Shown here: piece after piece, positions 16,927-27,678 of the stretch
Numbering within the stretch: the first letter of the stretch is position 1
Layout of the letters: each line of letters starts with the position of its first letter
Origin: Paracoccaceae bacterium
Lineage (GTDB): Bacteria; Pseudomonadota; Alphaproteobacteria; Rhodobacterales; Rhodobacteraceae
Assembly (NCBI GenBank): GCA_023383015.1
Contig: JAHDXW010000011.1
Span: forward strand, 1-64,000
Direction: 5' to 3'
DNA length: 64,000 bases
The notes under the pieces: generated by a model
Told to the model about the DNA's origin: nothing
Seen by the model: only the letters and a program-made list of their open reading frames with translations
Databases searched by the model: none
Made by a program: the position numbers and the translations under genes

Positions 16927-17853
16927 CTAGGCTTCGGCGGCGCGTGGGCCGGAGCGGAGGGTTTCGCCCAGCCACTCCGCCGTCGCGGCGATGCCGCCGA
17001 GCGGGAAAAGGTGGATCGCCTCGACCGGGCAGCCCGGGCTGGCCGTCCGCCAGGCGGCGATGTCGGCCAGCATCTCGGCCGGGGTGTAGGGCAGCAGCAG
17101 CTTGCGCATGTCGAGCGCCCGCCGCTCGAGCACGCGCAGCGAGGGACCGACGCCGCAGGCGACGGCGAACCGGATCAGCGTCTGCAGCTTGGCCGGCCCG
17201 GCCACGCCAAGGTGGATCGGCAGGCCGATGCCTGCCGCCTGCAGCCGCCCGGCCCAGGCGATGACGGGGTCGGCCTCGAAGGCGAACTGGGTGACGATCG
17301 CCATCGCCGCGCCGGTGCGCTCGGCGAAGGCCTGCTTCCAGGCCAGCGCCTCGTCCACCGCCCGGCTGCCGCCGTCGGGGTCGATGTCGCGGTTGCCTTC
17401 GGGATGGCCGGCAACGTGCAGCCGGCGGAAGCCGAAGCGGTCGAACAGCCCGGTCTCGAGCAGCTGCATCGACGAGTGGAAGGCGCCCCGCGGCCGGGCA
17501 AGCCCGCCGGCCAGCACCAGCGCCTGGTCGACCCCAGCCTCGTCGCGGTAGCGGCCGAGCCAGTGTTCCAGCGTCGAGCGGTCGGCGATCAGCCGCGCCG
17601 GCAGATGCGGCATGGCGGCGAAGCCCTCCTCCTGCAGTCGCCGCGCCGTGGCCACCATGTCGTCGATCGGCGTGCCGTCGAGATGGGCGACATAGACGCG
17701 GGTGCCGCGCGGCAGGAGGGCGCGGAAATCCTCCACCTTGGAGGCGGTGCGAGGCATCACCTCGATCGAGAAGCCCGCGAGCAGGCCCTGCAGGCCGCGC
17801 CCGGGGGCGTCGGCGGCCGTGCCGCGGGACCGGAGGAAGCTGAGAAGTGCCAT
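16927..17853 (-). CDS. methylenetetrahydrofolate reductase-like protein (MetF family)
   Basis: 308-residue TIM-barrel flavoprotein of the MetF family: FSIEVMPRTASKVEDF at the start carries the catalytic Glu, with HLTARLIADR-like HLPARLIADRSTLEH, FGFRRLHVAGHPEGNRDI and AIVTQFAFEADPVIAW following. The family interconverts 5,10-methylene- and 5-methyl-THF; this short, divergent type is often found with demethylation or one-carbon catabolic genes rather than methionine synthesis. It lies 26 nt after the SDR gene on the same strand, forming an operon. Confidence 0.85.
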   Translation of the reverse strand: MALLSFLRSRGTAADAPGRGLQGLLAGFSIEVMPRTASKVEDFRALLPRGTRVYVAHLDGTPIDDMVATARRLQEEGFAAMPHLPARLIADRSTLEHWLGRYRDEAGVDQALVLAGGLARPRGAFHSSMQLLETGLFDRFGFRRLHVAGHPEGNRDIDPDGGSRAVDEALAWKQAFAERTGAAMAIVTQFAFEADPVIAWAGRLQAAGIGLPIHLGVAGPAKLQTLIRFAVACGVGPSLRVLERRALDMRKLLLPYTPAEMLADIAAWRTASPGCPVEAIHLFPLGGIAATAEWLGETLRSGPRAAEA

Positions 17854-17879
17854 GGCGGGGTCCTTGTCGCTGGGGGGCC

Positions 17880-18608
17880 TCAGCCGCGGGCCAGGAAGGG
17901 CACGCGGACGGGAATGACGGTTGCGTCGAGCAGGGCGCAGTCGCGCGGCAGGCGGGCGGCGTAGACCACAAGTTGACCGATGTGCTCGGGCAGCAGGCAG
18001 TCGCCTTCCAGCCGGTCGGTCCGGCCCGGCGCGAAGTCGCTGCGGGTGGCGCCGGGATGGATGCAGGTCGCGGTGACCAGATGCGCACGCCCCTCGATGG
18101 CCAGCGAGCGCGTCATCCCCTCCAGCGCGTACTTGCTGGCGTTGTAGGCGATGGCCTCGTCGCGGGGCACCCGGGCCGAGATCGAGCCGATGCTGACGAT
18201 GCGCCCGCCGCCGGCCGCCTTCATCCGCACGAAGGCCTCGCGGGCGCAGAGGAAGGCGCCGGTCAGGTTGACCGCCATGATCCGGTTCCACGCCGCCAGC
18301 GTGACCTGCTCGAGCGGCGTCGCCTGGCCGACCCCGGCGTTGTTGACCAGAAGGAAGGGAGCGCCGTGGCGGTCGTCGGCACCGGCGAAGACGGCCCGGA
18401 CCGCGGCCTCGTCGGAGACATCCGCCACCGCCGCCTCGGCCCGGCCGCCGGCCTGCGCGATCGCGGCAACCAGCCGGTCGAGCCGGTCGCCGCGGCGGGC
18501 GACGGCGAGCACGGTCATGCCGGCGGCGGCGAGCGCGCGCGCGATGCCCTCGCCGATGCCCGAGGAGGCGCCGGTGACGATGGCGAGCCGGCCGGCCAGA
18601 TCCTCCAT
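17880..18608 (-). CDS. short-chain dehydrogenase, SDR family
   Basis: 242 residues from the ATG at 18608. Classical SDR features are AIVTGASSGIGEGIARAL, LLVNNAGVG, IVSIGSISAR with the catalytic Ser, YNASK, and IHPGATRSDF. Homologues of this length begin at MEDLAGRLAIVTGAS, so the longer frame to 18755 is not used. Clustering with a MetF-like gene and a GntR regulator upstream on the same strand suggests a small catabolic unit; substrate unknown. Confidence 0.9.
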   Translation of the reverse strand: MEDLAGRLAIVTGASSGIGEGIARALAAAGMTVLAVARRGDRLDRLVAAIAQAGGRAEAAVADVSDEAAVRAVFAGADDRHGAPFLLVNNAGVGQATPLEQVTLAAWNRIMAVNLTGAFLCAREAFVRMKAAGGGRIVSIGSISARVPRDEAIAYNASKYALEGMTRSLAIEGRAHLVTATCIHPGATRSDFAPGRTDRLEGDCLLPEHIGQLVVYAARLPRDCALLDATVIPVRVPFLARG

Positions 18609-18844
18609 TGCCCTTGCCCCCCCGGGGATGCGCAGTGCGACCACAGGCGGGCCGCACCCGAACGACTCGGACGGCCGCGCCCTGCGTCTGACGGCGGGCA
18701 GGGTAGCCAGCGGCGTCCCGGCCGCATAGGACGCAGGCGACACCCTGATGGCCATTTGCGTCCGCCGCCGCCGGCACAGCCCCTGCGTCCGCCCGCGCGC
18801 CGGCCCCGGAAGGCCCCCGGGGAAGGCGGCCCCGGGGCGCCGGG

Positions 18845-19579
18845 CTAGTCGACGACCAGCGCCAGCCCGGGGATCCGGTCGATCAGGCCGCGGCCCTCGG
18901 AGAGCATGTATTCAAGATTGCCGCGGGCGATCCTGGCATGCTCGCGTGCCAGCGCCTCGGCGCGGGTGCCCTCGCGGGCGGCGATGGCGGCGACGATGGC
19001 GCGGTGCTGCTCCTGCGCGACGTGAAGCGACCGGCGGAAGCGCTCCATCTCGGAGGTGTCGGGCAGGAAGGCGGAGGGCGAGGCGAATGGCAGCCGGGTC
19101 GCACGGTCGAGTTCGCGCCGGATGATCTCGCTTCCCGCGAGCCCGGCGAGCGCGGAGTGGAACTCGGCGTTACGCTCGGCATAGGCCTCGAGGTCGACCT
19201 CCTCGGCGCCGGCGCCGACGCAGGCATCCAGCCGCGCGACGATGCCGCGCATCGCCTCCAGCCGGTCGGCGCGCACGCCCCGTTCGGCCGCCAGCCGCGC
19301 CGCCGTGCCCTCGAGCACGCCGCGCAGCTCGATGGCGTCGACGACATCGGCGGGAGTGAAGCTGCGGACGGCGAAGCCGCCGCCGGCCGCGCGCTCGAGC
19401 AGCCCCTCCTCGGCGAGCCGCGCCAGCGCCTCGCGCACCGGGGTGCGGGAGATGTCGAGCGCCTCGGCGATCGTCACCTCGAAAAGACGGGTGCCGCCGG
19501 GAAGCTCGCCCGACAGGATCTTCTGGCGCAACGCCACCAGCGCCCGCCCCGCATGGGTTCTGCCGTTTCCGCTGCGCAT
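18845..19579 (-). CDS. GntR-family transcriptional regulator (FCD subfamily)
   Basis: 244 residues. The N-terminal winged HTH includes LRQKILSGELPGGTRLFEVT and LDISRTPVREALARLAEEGL; the C-terminal FCD ligand domain shows the metal-binding pattern around YAERNAEFHSAL and the final QEQHRAIVAAI / REHARIARGNL helices. FCD members usually sense organic acids or sugar acids. I chose the ATG at 19579, preceded by a GAGGGG word. The word GCATAC occurs upstream at 19618-19623 and 19733-19738 and could be a half-site; weak inference. Confidence 0.9.
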   Translation of the reverse strand: MRSGNGRTHAGRALVALRQKILSGELPGGTRLFEVTIAEALDISRTPVREALARLAEEGLLERAAGGGFAVRSFTPADVVDAIELRGVLEGTAARLAAERGVRADRLEAMRGIVARLDACVGAGAEEVDLEAYAERNAEFHSALAGLAGSEIIRRELDRATRLPFASPSAFLPDTSEMERFRRSLHVAQEQHRAIVAAIAAREGTRAEALAREHARIARGNLEYMLSEGRGLIDRIPGLALVVD

Positions 19580-19815
19580 CCCCGGCCCCTCGCATGCCCC
19601 GCCACGCGGGAGGGCATGCATACCTGCCAGCTAGTGACCGCCGCCCGTGCGGTCAAGTTGCGGGTCCGGGCAGGAGATGTCGATGCCGGTCGCTGCGGCT
19701 GGCCGAGGGCGGGCCTGAGGGAAGGGGCTCTTGCATACACCGTGGGGACGCGGCTGCCGTCCGCCCCCGTCGTCGCCGTGCCGGCAGGGGGGCCGGGGAT
19801 GCAGAGGCGTCCCGC

Positions 19816-20382
19816 CTAGTCCTTGGCGCGCTCGACGTAGCTGTTGTCGTCGGTGCTGATCACCACCCGCGTGCCGACGTCGATGTGCGGCGGCACCATG
19901 ATGCGCAGCCCGTTGGACGTCATCGCCGGCTTGTAGGAGGAGCTGGCCGTCTGGCCCTTCACCACCGGCTCGGTCCCGGTGACCTCGACGGTGATCTTCT
20001 GCGGGTACTCGATGGCGATCGGCACGCCTTCATGGGTCTTCAGCCAGCAGCGCATCCCCTCCTGGAGGTAGACCTTGCCGTCGCCCACCACATCGGCGCC
20101 GACCACCAGCTGGTCGTAGGTCTCGGGCTGCATGAAGTGGTAGCCCTCGCCGTCCTCGTAGAGGAAATCGTACTCGCGCTCGTCGACCGTCGCGCGCTCC
20201 ACCTGCTCGGTGGTCTTCCAGCGCTCCGACACCTTCACCCCGTCGGAGATGCGCCGCATCTCGACCTGGGTCACCGGGGTGCCCTTGCCGGGATGGAAGT
20301 TCTGGGCGGACAGCACGACATAGAGCCTGCCGTCCATGTCGACGACATTGCCCTTGCGCAGGGTGGAGGCGATCACTTTCAC
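19816..20382 (-). CDS. efp: translation elongation factor P
   Basis: 188 residues, the usual EF-P length, starting at GTG 20382 ([15 protein letters not shown]). EF-P rescues ribosomes stalled at polyproline. The modification loop reads NFHPGKGTP, with Lys33 equivalent to E. coli Lys34, the target of beta-lysylation. The divergent gene is the EpmA ligase that modifies this Lys. The OB domains are complete, ending [20 protein letters not shown]. Polyproline rescue is relevant in this proline-rich proteome. Confidence 0.97.
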   Translation of the reverse strand: MKVIASTLRKGNVVDMDGRLYVVLSAQNFHPGKGTPVTQVEMRRISDGVKVSERWKTTEQVERATVDEREYDFLYEDGEGYHFMQPETYDQLVVGADVVGDGKVYLQEGMRCWLKTHEGVPIAIEYPQKITVEVTGTEPVVKGQTASSSYKPAMTSNGLRIMVPPHIDVGTRVVISTDDNSYVERAKD

Positions 20383-20481
20383 GGGTCGGACATCCTTGCT
20401 TGCAGCGGCCGGGCGGCCTAAGGCCGGATCGGCCCCGCAGCTAGCGCATCCGCCGCGGAATCGCCAGCCCGAAGGTTGCCG

Positions 20482-21525
20482 ATGACCGATTCGCCGACAC
20501 CCTGGTGGTCGCCCGCCATGCATGCCGACCGCCGCCCGCTGCTGCTGGCGCGCAACCGCATCCGCCGCGCGGTGGCCGGCTGGTTCGATGCCGGAGGATT
20601 TATCGAGGTCGACCCCGCGGCCCTGGCCGCGAGCCCCGGCAACGAGGCGCATCTGCACGCCTTTGCCACCGAGGCCACCGGCCCGGACGGGACGCGGCGG
20701 CTGCTCTATCTGCACACCAGCCCCGAATTCGCGATGAAGAAGCTGCTGGCGGCGGGCGAGACGCGCATCGTCGCCTTCGCCCATGTCTGGCGCAACCGCG
20801 AGCGCGGGCCGCTGCACCACCCCGAGTTCACGATGCTGGAGTGGTACCGCGCCGGCGCGTCCTACACCGCGCTGATGGAGGATTGCGGCGCGCTGCTGGG
20901 GGTGGCCGCGGCGGCGGCGGGCAGCCGGGAGCTGCGCTGGCGCGACGCGGTCTGCGACCCCTTCGCCACCCCCGAGCGGCTGGAACTGGTCGCGGCGGTG
21001 GAGCGGCATGCCGGCATCGACCTTGCCGCAACCATCGCCGCCGACGGCAGCACGGATGCCGAGGCGCTGGCGGCGGCCTGCGCCGCCGCGGGCATCCGCA
21101 CCGCCCCCGGCGACGGCTGGTCGGACATGCTGTCGCGCATCCTGGTGGCGCGGGTCGAGCCGCGGCTCGGTATCGGCCGGCCGACGATCCTAGACCGCTA
21201 CCCCGCGTCGGAGGCCGCGCTGGCCCGGCGGGCGCCCGACGACCCGCGCCTGGCCGAGCGCTTCGAGCTTTATGCCTGCGGTGTGGAACTGGCCAACGGC
21301 TTCGGCGAGCTGACCGACCCGGCCGAGCAGCGCCGCCGCTTCGTCGCCGAGATGGACGAGAAGGCCCGCGTCTGGGGCGAGCGCTATCCGCTGGACGAGG
21401 ACTTGCTCGCCGCGCTTGCCGTGATGCCGCCGGCGGCGGGAATCGCGCTCGGCTTCGACCGGCTGGTGGCGCTCGCGACTGCCGCGCCCCGGCTCGATGC
21501 GGTGCTGTGGACGCCCGTTCCGTGA
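20482..21525 (+). CDS. epmA: EF-P--(R)-beta-lysine ligase EpmA (GenX)
   Basis: 347-residue class II lysyl-tRNA-synthetase paralogue lacking the anticodon-binding domain. Motif 2 is [20 protein letters not shown] with EFTMLEWYR, motif 3 is [12 protein letters not shown]. It attaches beta-lysine to Lys33 of the EF-P encoded divergently 99 nt away. The ATG at 20482 with GAAGG upstream is preferred over the TTG at 20476. The partner aminomutase EpmB is not in this window. Confidence 0.95.
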   Translation: MTDSPTPWWSPAMHADRRPLLLARNRIRRAVAGWFDAGGFIEVDPAALAASPGNEAHLHAFATEATGPDGTRRLLYLHTSPEFAMKKLLAAGETRIVAFAHVWRNRERGPLHHPEFTMLEWYRAGASYTALMEDCGALLGVAAAAAGSRELRWRDAVCDPFATPERLELVAAVERHAGIDLAATIAADGSTDAEALAAACAAAGIRTAPGDGWSDMLSRILVARVEPRLGIGRPTILDRYPASEAALARRAPDDPRLAERFELYACGVELANGFGELTDPAEQRRRFVAEMDEKARVWGERYPLDEDLLAALAVMPPAAGIALGFDRLVALATAAPRLDAVLWTPVP

Positions 21526-21552
21526 AGGTCCGTGAAGGCCGGCTTCGCGGGC

Positions 21553-21571
21553 GCCCGCCGCGACGGCGGGC
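21553..21571 (+). terminator. hairpin after epmA, possible terminator
   Basis: GCCCGCCG (21553-21560) and CGGCGGGC (21564-21571) form a perfect 8-bp stem with a CGA loop, 27 nt after the epmA stop. No T-run follows, so strength is uncertain. Confidence 0.4.
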
Positions 21572-21825
21572 CCGGGCCTGCCACGGCGGACCCCCGCCCG
21601 GATGCACCGGACGGGGGCCGCCAGGCTCGCCCCCGGGGCCGCGGGCTGGGTGGGGGCTATGTTGCCGCGACCCCGGGGTTGGCGACCTGCGCCACGCCCC
21701 TCTTGTGGCCCGCGATCGCGGCGCAATTGCGGAGGGAGCGGGGAAGTTCCGCGCCGCTGCCGCGGCAGCATCCGGGCGGGCCGCCGCGGCCGTTGACCCC
21801 CGGGCCGATCGGGGCTAACCACGCC

Positions 21826-21886
21826 CCTCGTGGCGCTTTGTCTGCCGGATTGCGGGCCACGTTAAAGATGCCGCTAAAGAGGTCGG
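21826..21886 (+). promoter_or_regulatory. SAM-II riboswitch upstream of metZ
   Basis: The P1 stem is CGTGGC (21829-21834) pairing with GCCACG (21856-21861). The loop contains the CCGGATTGCGG-type segment, and the 3' tail is GTTAAAGATGCCGCTAAAGA (21861-21880), close to the SAM-II pseudoknot tail GUGAUAAAUGUAGCUAAAAAGG. SAM-II elements precede metA/metZ genes in Alphaproteobacteria and sequester the ribosome-binding site when S-adenosylmethionine is bound. metZ starts 64 nt downstream. Confidence 0.85.
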
Positions 21887-21949
21887 GGCCGGTGCCTGCG
21901 GGGCGGCTCCCTCCGCCGCGATCCGGGAGGGGCCGAACGGGGGGCAGCG

Positions 21950-23131
21950 ATGACCGACGACCTCAGCCGCCGGACGCGGCTTGTCCACACCGGCACGCGG
22001 CGAAGCCAGTACGGCGAGATGGCCGAGGCGATCTTCCTGACCCAGGGGTTCGCCTATGCCAGCGCCGAGCAGGCCGAGGCGCGCTTCATCGCCGCGGGGC
22101 CGGAGGAGTTCATCTACGCCCGGTACGGCAACCCGACCGTGCGGATGTTCGAGGACCGGATGGCGGCGGTTGAGGGCACCGAGGACGCCTTCGCAACCGC
22201 CTCGGGCATGGCAGCGGTCAACGGCGCGCTGATGGCGATGCTGCGGGCGGGCGACCATGTTGTGGCGTCGCGGGCGCTGTTCGGCTCCTGCCTCTACATC
22301 GTCGAGGAGATCCTGCCCCGCTTCGGGGTGCAGGTGGACCTTGTCGACGGCACCGACCTTGCGCAGTGGCGCGCGGCGGTGCGGCCGGGCACCAGGGCGG
22401 TGTTCTTCGAGACCGTCTCGAACCCGACGCTCGAGGTCGTCGACATCGCCGCCGTCGCCGCCATCGCCCATGCGGCGGGCGCGCTGGTGGTGGCCGACAA
22501 CGTCTTCGCCACGCCGCTTTTCACCGACACCCAGGCGCTGGGCGCCGACGTCGTGGTCTATTCGACGACCAAGCATGTCGACGGCCAGGGCCGGGCGCTG
22601 GGCGGGGTGATCTGCGCCAGCCGCGCCTTCGTGCGCAAGACCGCCGAGCCCTACCTCAAGCACACCGGCGGGGCGATGAGCCCGTTCACCGCATGGCTGA
22701 TGCTGAAGGGGCTGGAAACGCTCGACCTGCGCGTGCGCGCCCAGACCGCCACGGCCGGCCGGCTGGCCGCGGCGCTAGAGGGCCACCCGGCGGTCGTCCG
22801 CGTGCTCTACCCGCACCTGCCTTCGCACCCCCAGCACGCGCTTGCCCGCCGGCAGATGGAGGCCGGCGGCACGGTGTTCAGCCTCGAGGTCGCCGGCGGC
22901 AAGGAGGGGGCGTTCCGCTTCCTCAACGGGCTGCGGATCGCGACCATCTCCAACAACCTCGGCGACAGCCGCTCGATCGTCACCCATCCCGCAACGACGA
23001 CCCACCAGCGCCTGAGCGAGGCGGCGCGCGGGGCGCTGGGGATCACGCCCGGGCTGGTGCGCTTTTCGGCCGGGCTGGAGGACCCCGACGACCTGATGGC
23101 CGACATCACCGCCGCCCTGGCGCTGATCTGA
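21950..23131 (+). CDS. metZ: O-succinylhomoserine sulfhydrylase
   Basis: 393-residue PLP enzyme of the Cys/Met metabolism family that makes homocysteine from O-succinylhomoserine and sulfide. The PLP Lys is K208 in VVVYSTTKHVDGQGRALGG; other family marks are FIYARYGNPTVRMFEDR, FETVSNPTLEVVDI, and SLGDSRSIVTHPATT-type ISNNLGDSRSIVTHPAT. Length is normal. Control by the upstream SAM-II riboswitch fits its place in methionine synthesis. It is followed 83 nt later by folE2. Confidence 0.95.
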   Translation: MTDDLSRRTRLVHTGTRRSQYGEMAEAIFLTQGFAYASAEQAEARFIAAGPEEFIYARYGNPTVRMFEDRMAAVEGTEDAFATASGMAAVNGALMAMLRAGDHVVASRALFGSCLYIVEEILPRFGVQVDLVDGTDLAQWRAAVRPGTRAVFFETVSNPTLEVVDIAAVAAIAHAAGALVVADNVFATPLFTDTQALGADVVVYSTTKHVDGQGRALGGVICASRAFVRKTAEPYLKHTGGAMSPFTAWLMLKGLETLDLRVRAQTATAGRLAAALEGHPAVVRVLYPHLPSHPQHALARRQMEAGGTVFSLEVAGGKEGAFRFLNGLRIATISNNLGDSRSIVTHPATTTHQRLSEAARGALGITPGLVRFSAGLEDPDDLMADITAALALI

Positions 23132-23214
23132 TCCTCCGTCCGGCGCGTATCTTGATGCGGAAGTACCCCGCGGCCACCGGGCCGGCGGCGGACTGAAGAT
23201 GAAGGGACGGGACG

Positions 23215-24315
<1,101 letters not shown>

Positions 24316-24396
24316 CCGCGGCGGCGTTGATCGCCGGCCCCGGCGGGCGTAGCGTGTCGCGGGGAGAGGGGTTCCCTGGCCGCGGAGGGTCTGGTC

Positions 24397-25839
24397 ATGG
24401 CCCGGAACTGCGCAGCGGAGGCCAGCCGACGCCCGGGAGTGGGCGCCCGGGCTGCAGTGCTGGCGGCGATCGTCATGGCGGGAGGGCCGGCAGCGGCCGG
24501 CGGCCCCGAGGCCGCGACGCGCTGGCTGTTCGCGGCCTCCGGCGCGGGCGCGGGCGGCGAGCCCTGGGTCACCGACGCCACCCGCAAGGGCACGCGGCTT
24601 CTGCGCGACATCAACGACGGCGGTCTCGGCAGCGCGCCGGCGCATTTCACCCCGCTCGGCGACGGCCGGGCGCTGTTTGCGGCCTCCGACCTGGTGCGTG
24701 GGGCCGAACCCTGGATCACCGACGGCACCAGGGCCGGCACGCGGCTTCTGCGCGACATCGCCGAGCCCTCGGGCGGCAGCGCGCCCGGCCCCTTCCTCGT
24801 GCTGGTCCCCGACCGCATCGTCTTTGCCGCCACCACCGCCGCGACCGGCCGCGAGCTCTGGACGACCGATGCCAGCCGCGCCGGCACCGGCCTCTGCGAC
24901 CTCCGCCCGGGCCCCGACGGCAGCCTGCCCGAGCGCTTCGTCCTCCTCTCCCCCGGGATCGCGCTCTTTGCCGCCGACGACGGCGTGGCCGGGCGCGAGC
25001 CCTGGATCAGCGACGGCAGCTGCGCGGGCACCGGGATGCTGCTCGACATCCTGCCCGGCCTGCCCGGGAGCCAGCCCACGGGCTTCCTGCCCCTCGGCGA
25101 CGGGCGGGCGGTGTTTGCCGCAGACGACGGCGTTGCCGGCCGCGAGATCTGGGTCACCGACGGCAGCAGGGAGGGCACCGCGCTTGTCGCCGACCTGGCC
25201 GCGGGGGCCTTCGCCAGCCTGCCCGACCACTTCGCGCTCCTCGCGCCCGGGCGGGCGCTGTTCTCGGCCGCAACGCGCGAGGCGGGGCGCGAGCTTTACA
25301 TCAGCGACGGCACCGGCGAGGGCACCAAGATGGTGCGCGACATCCTGCCGGGCTTCGGCGCCGGCCTCGGGGCCCTTGCCGGACTGACCCGGGTTGCCGA
25401 CGGGCGGGTGATCTTCGCGGCCAACGACGGCGCGACCGGCGTCGAGCCCTGGGTCAGCGACGGCACCGCCGAGGGCACGCGGCAGATCGCCGACGTGATG
25501 CCGGGCCTTTTGGGCAGCAACCCCGGCGGCTTCGTGCCGCTGGCGCCGCGCTTCGTGCTGTTCGCCGCCGCCGGGATCGAGGGGCGCGAGCCCTGGCGCA
25601 GCAACTTCACCGCCCGCGGCACGAAGCTTCTGCGCGACATCGCCCCCGGCACCGCCGGCAGCAACCCGGTGATCTTCGGGCTGGGCGACGGCCGGGCGAT
25701 CATCGCCGCCACCACCGCCGATCAGGGCCGCGAGCCCTGGCTCACCGACGGCACGCTGCGGCGCACGCGCCTCCTGCGCGACCTCGTGCCCGGCGTCGAC
25801 GGCTCCGACCCGCAGGGGCTTGCACCGCTCGACCCCTGA
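24397..25839 (+). CDS. secreted ELWxxDGT-repeat protein 1
   Basis: 480 residues: an N-terminal signal-like segment (AAVLAAIVMAGGPAAAGG) and nine repeats of about 48 residues, each with a core of the type GxEPWxTDGTxxGTRLLRDI. The last-but-one repeat is degenerate (EPWRSNFTARGTKLL). Such repeats probably fold as beta-propeller blades; no enzymatic motif is seen. Function unknown, likely surface or periplasmic. A second gene of the same design follows after a hairpin, indicating tandem duplication. Confidence 0.85.
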   Translation: MARNCAAEASRRPGVGARAAVLAAIVMAGGPAAAGGPEAATRWLFAASGAGAGGEPWVTDATRKGTRLLRDINDGGLGSAPAHFTPLGDGRALFAASDLVRGAEPWITDGTRAGTRLLRDIAEPSGGSAPGPFLVLVPDRIVFAATTAATGRELWTTDASRAGTGLCDLRPGPDGSLPERFVLLSPGIALFAADDGVAGREPWISDGSCAGTGMLLDILPGLPGSQPTGFLPLGDGRAVFAADDGVAGREIWVTDGSREGTALVADLAAGAFASLPDHFALLAPGRALFSAATREAGRELYISDGTGEGTKMVRDILPGFGAGLGALAGLTRVADGRVIFAANDGATGVEPWVSDGTAEGTRQIADVMPGLLGSNPGGFVPLAPRFVLFAAAGIEGREPWRSNFTARGTKLLRDIAPGTAGSNPVIFGLGDGRAIIAATTADQGREPWLTDGTLRRTRLLRDLVPGVDGSDPQGLAPLDP

Positions 25840-25880
25840 GGCCGCCCCCCGGGGAGGGGGGGAGGCCGGCGAGAAAGGGT

Positions 25881-25903
25881 TGGACAGGGACGCATCCTGT
25901 CCA
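25881..25903. promoter_or_regulatory. perfect inverted repeat between the ELWxxDGT genes
   Basis: TGGACAGG (25881-25888) and CCTGTCCA (25896-25903) form a perfect 8-bp stem with a 7-nt loop, 33 bp before the start of the second gene. It could terminate the first transcript or serve as an operator for the second; no T-run follows. Confidence 0.45.
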
Positions 25904-25935
25904 CATCATTGCCATGCCCACCCGGCCCCCAACGC

Positions 25936-27456
25936 ATGAGCACCGCCCCGATGTCCCATTCACCCGGTTCCGGCGCAGGCGGCGGTCTCTCCTGCATCTT
26001 CTCTCCCCTCCGTGCCGGCCTCGCCGCGCTGGCCGTTGCCGCGACGGCGGCCGCCCTTCCGCTGCGCGCCGAGGACGCGGCAGCGCCGCGCTGGCTGTTC
26101 ACCGCCAATGACGGCACCACGGGCATGAGCGAGCTGTTCGTCACCGACGGCAGCCGTGCCGGCACCCGGCGGGTGCACGACATCCGGCCGGGAAGCGACG
26201 GCAGTTCGCCCATGCTGCTTGCCCCGCTCGGCGACGGACGGATGCTGTTCTGGGCCGACGACGGTGCCAGCGGCCGCGAGCCCTGGGTCAGCGACGGCAG
26301 CCGCGCCGGAACCCGCAGGCTGCGCGACGTCCGCCCGGGGGCGGCGGGCAGCGCGCTGCCCTCGCTTCTGTTCTCGCGCATCGCCGCCTTCGGCGACGGG
26401 CGGGCGCTGTTTCTGGCCGACGACGGGCTGGCGGGCACCGGCGCGCCGGGCTTCCAGCCCTGGGTCACCGACGGCACGCGGGCCGCCACCCGCGTGCTGC
26501 GGCGCATCCCTGCGGGGCCCAACGGCTGCGGGGATTCGCGATGCGTGTCGGTCCATGCCGCGCTGGGCGACGGGCGGCTTCTGTTTCTCTTCTTCTCGAC
26601 GGCGCACGGCTTCGAACCCTGGATCACCGATGGCACACGGGCCGGAACACGGCTGTTGCGCGACATCAGTCCGGGTGCGGACGGCAGCGTGCCGACCGAC
26701 ATGGCGCCGCTGCGGCCCGGTCGGGTGCTGTTCGGTGCCTCTGCCCCCGCCACGGGAGGCGAGCTGTGGATCAGCGACGGCACGCGCGCGGGTACGCGCC
26801 TGTTGCGAGACATCAATCCCGGTCCTGGCAGCAGCTCGCCGGGCGGGATGACCGCGCTTGGCGACGGGCGGGCGATCTTTGCCGCCACCCTTCCCGAGAC
26901 TGGCCGCGAGCTCTGGATCACCGATGGAACAAGGGCCGGGACCCGTCAGGTGCGCGACATCGTGCCCGGCACCGGGACCAGCATCCCGCGGCTGTTCACG
27001 GCGCTGGGCGACGGGCGGGCGGTGTTCGTGGCCTTCACCGACGCGACCGGCCTCGAGCCCTGGGTGACCGACGGCTCGGCGGGCGGCACGCGGCTGCTGC
27101 GCGACATCTTCTCCGGCCCGGGCGCGAGTTCGATCGAGGGCTTTGCGGTGATCGCGCCGGCCCGGGCGCTGTTCACCGCCAGCGACGGCATCCATGGCCG
27201 CGAGCTGTGGGTGACCGACGGCACGCCGGCCGGCACGCGGCTGGTGCGCGACATCCGTCCCGGGCCGATCGGCGGAGCGGGGCAGCTTGTCCATGCCCGC
27301 GGCGGGCTGGCGGTGCTGGCGGGCAACGACGGGGTCAACGGCAGCGAGCCCTGGGTCACCGACGGGACGGCGGCGGGCACGCGGCTCTTGCGCGATCTCA
27401 ACCCCGCCCCCGGCGCCTCCAGCAGCCCCGGGGGCTATGCGCCGCTGCTTCCCTGA
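25936..27456 (+). CDS. secreted ELWxxDGT-repeat protein 2
   Basis: 506 residues from the ATG at 25936; a TTG at 25909 and an ATG at 25951 are alternatives. A hydrophobic segment (LRAGLAALAVAATAAALPL) ending near RAEDA looks like a signal peptide. Nine repeats follow with cores such as ELFVTDGSRAGTRRVHDI and ELWITDGTRAGTRQVRDI. One repeat carries an insertion with two Cys (NGCGDSRCVS). It is paralogous to the gene just upstream. Function unknown. Confidence 0.85.
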   Translation: MSTAPMSHSPGSGAGGGLSCIFSPLRAGLAALAVAATAAALPLRAEDAAAPRWLFTANDGTTGMSELFVTDGSRAGTRRVHDIRPGSDGSSPMLLAPLGDGRMLFWADDGASGREPWVSDGSRAGTRRLRDVRPGAAGSALPSLLFSRIAAFGDGRALFLADDGLAGTGAPGFQPWVTDGTRAATRVLRRIPAGPNGCGDSRCVSVHAALGDGRLLFLFFSTAHGFEPWITDGTRAGTRLLRDISPGADGSVPTDMAPLRPGRVLFGASAPATGGELWISDGTRAGTRLLRDINPGPGSSSPGGMTALGDGRAIFAATLPETGRELWITDGTRAGTRQVRDIVPGTGTSIPRLFTALGDGRAVFVAFTDATGLEPWVTDGSAGGTRLLRDIFSGPGASSIEGFAVIAPARALFTASDGIHGRELWVTDGTPAGTRLVRDIRPGPIGGAGQLVHARGGLAVLAGNDGVNGSEPWVTDGTAAGTRLLRDLNPAPGASSSPGGYAPLLP

Positions 27457-27678
27457 AGCCCGGCGCGCGGCGGGGCTTTACAGCCGCCGCGATCCGCGCT
27501 AGGCGGCCGCCATGGTCCGTGCCCCGCGCCCCCACGTCCGACGCCGACGCGTCTGACCCCCCGCTGCCCCCCCCTGCAGGGGGGCCAGCCGCGCAGGACC
27601 GCCGTCCAGCAGCCAGCGTCCGTTGACACGTCCCGGTGCCTCTGGCACCGCTCCGCCCATTGCCGAGGGAGGCCCAGC

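Larger units (their letters stand above)
21526..21949 (+). other. intergenic region carrying the metZ leader
   Basis: 424 bases without a supported gene. It holds the hairpin after epmA (21553-21571) and the SAM-II type riboswitch (about 21826-21886). Between them I see no ORF with a plausible start and no other structured element. The metZ promoter must lie upstream of about 21820 but I cannot place it. Confidence 0.6.
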
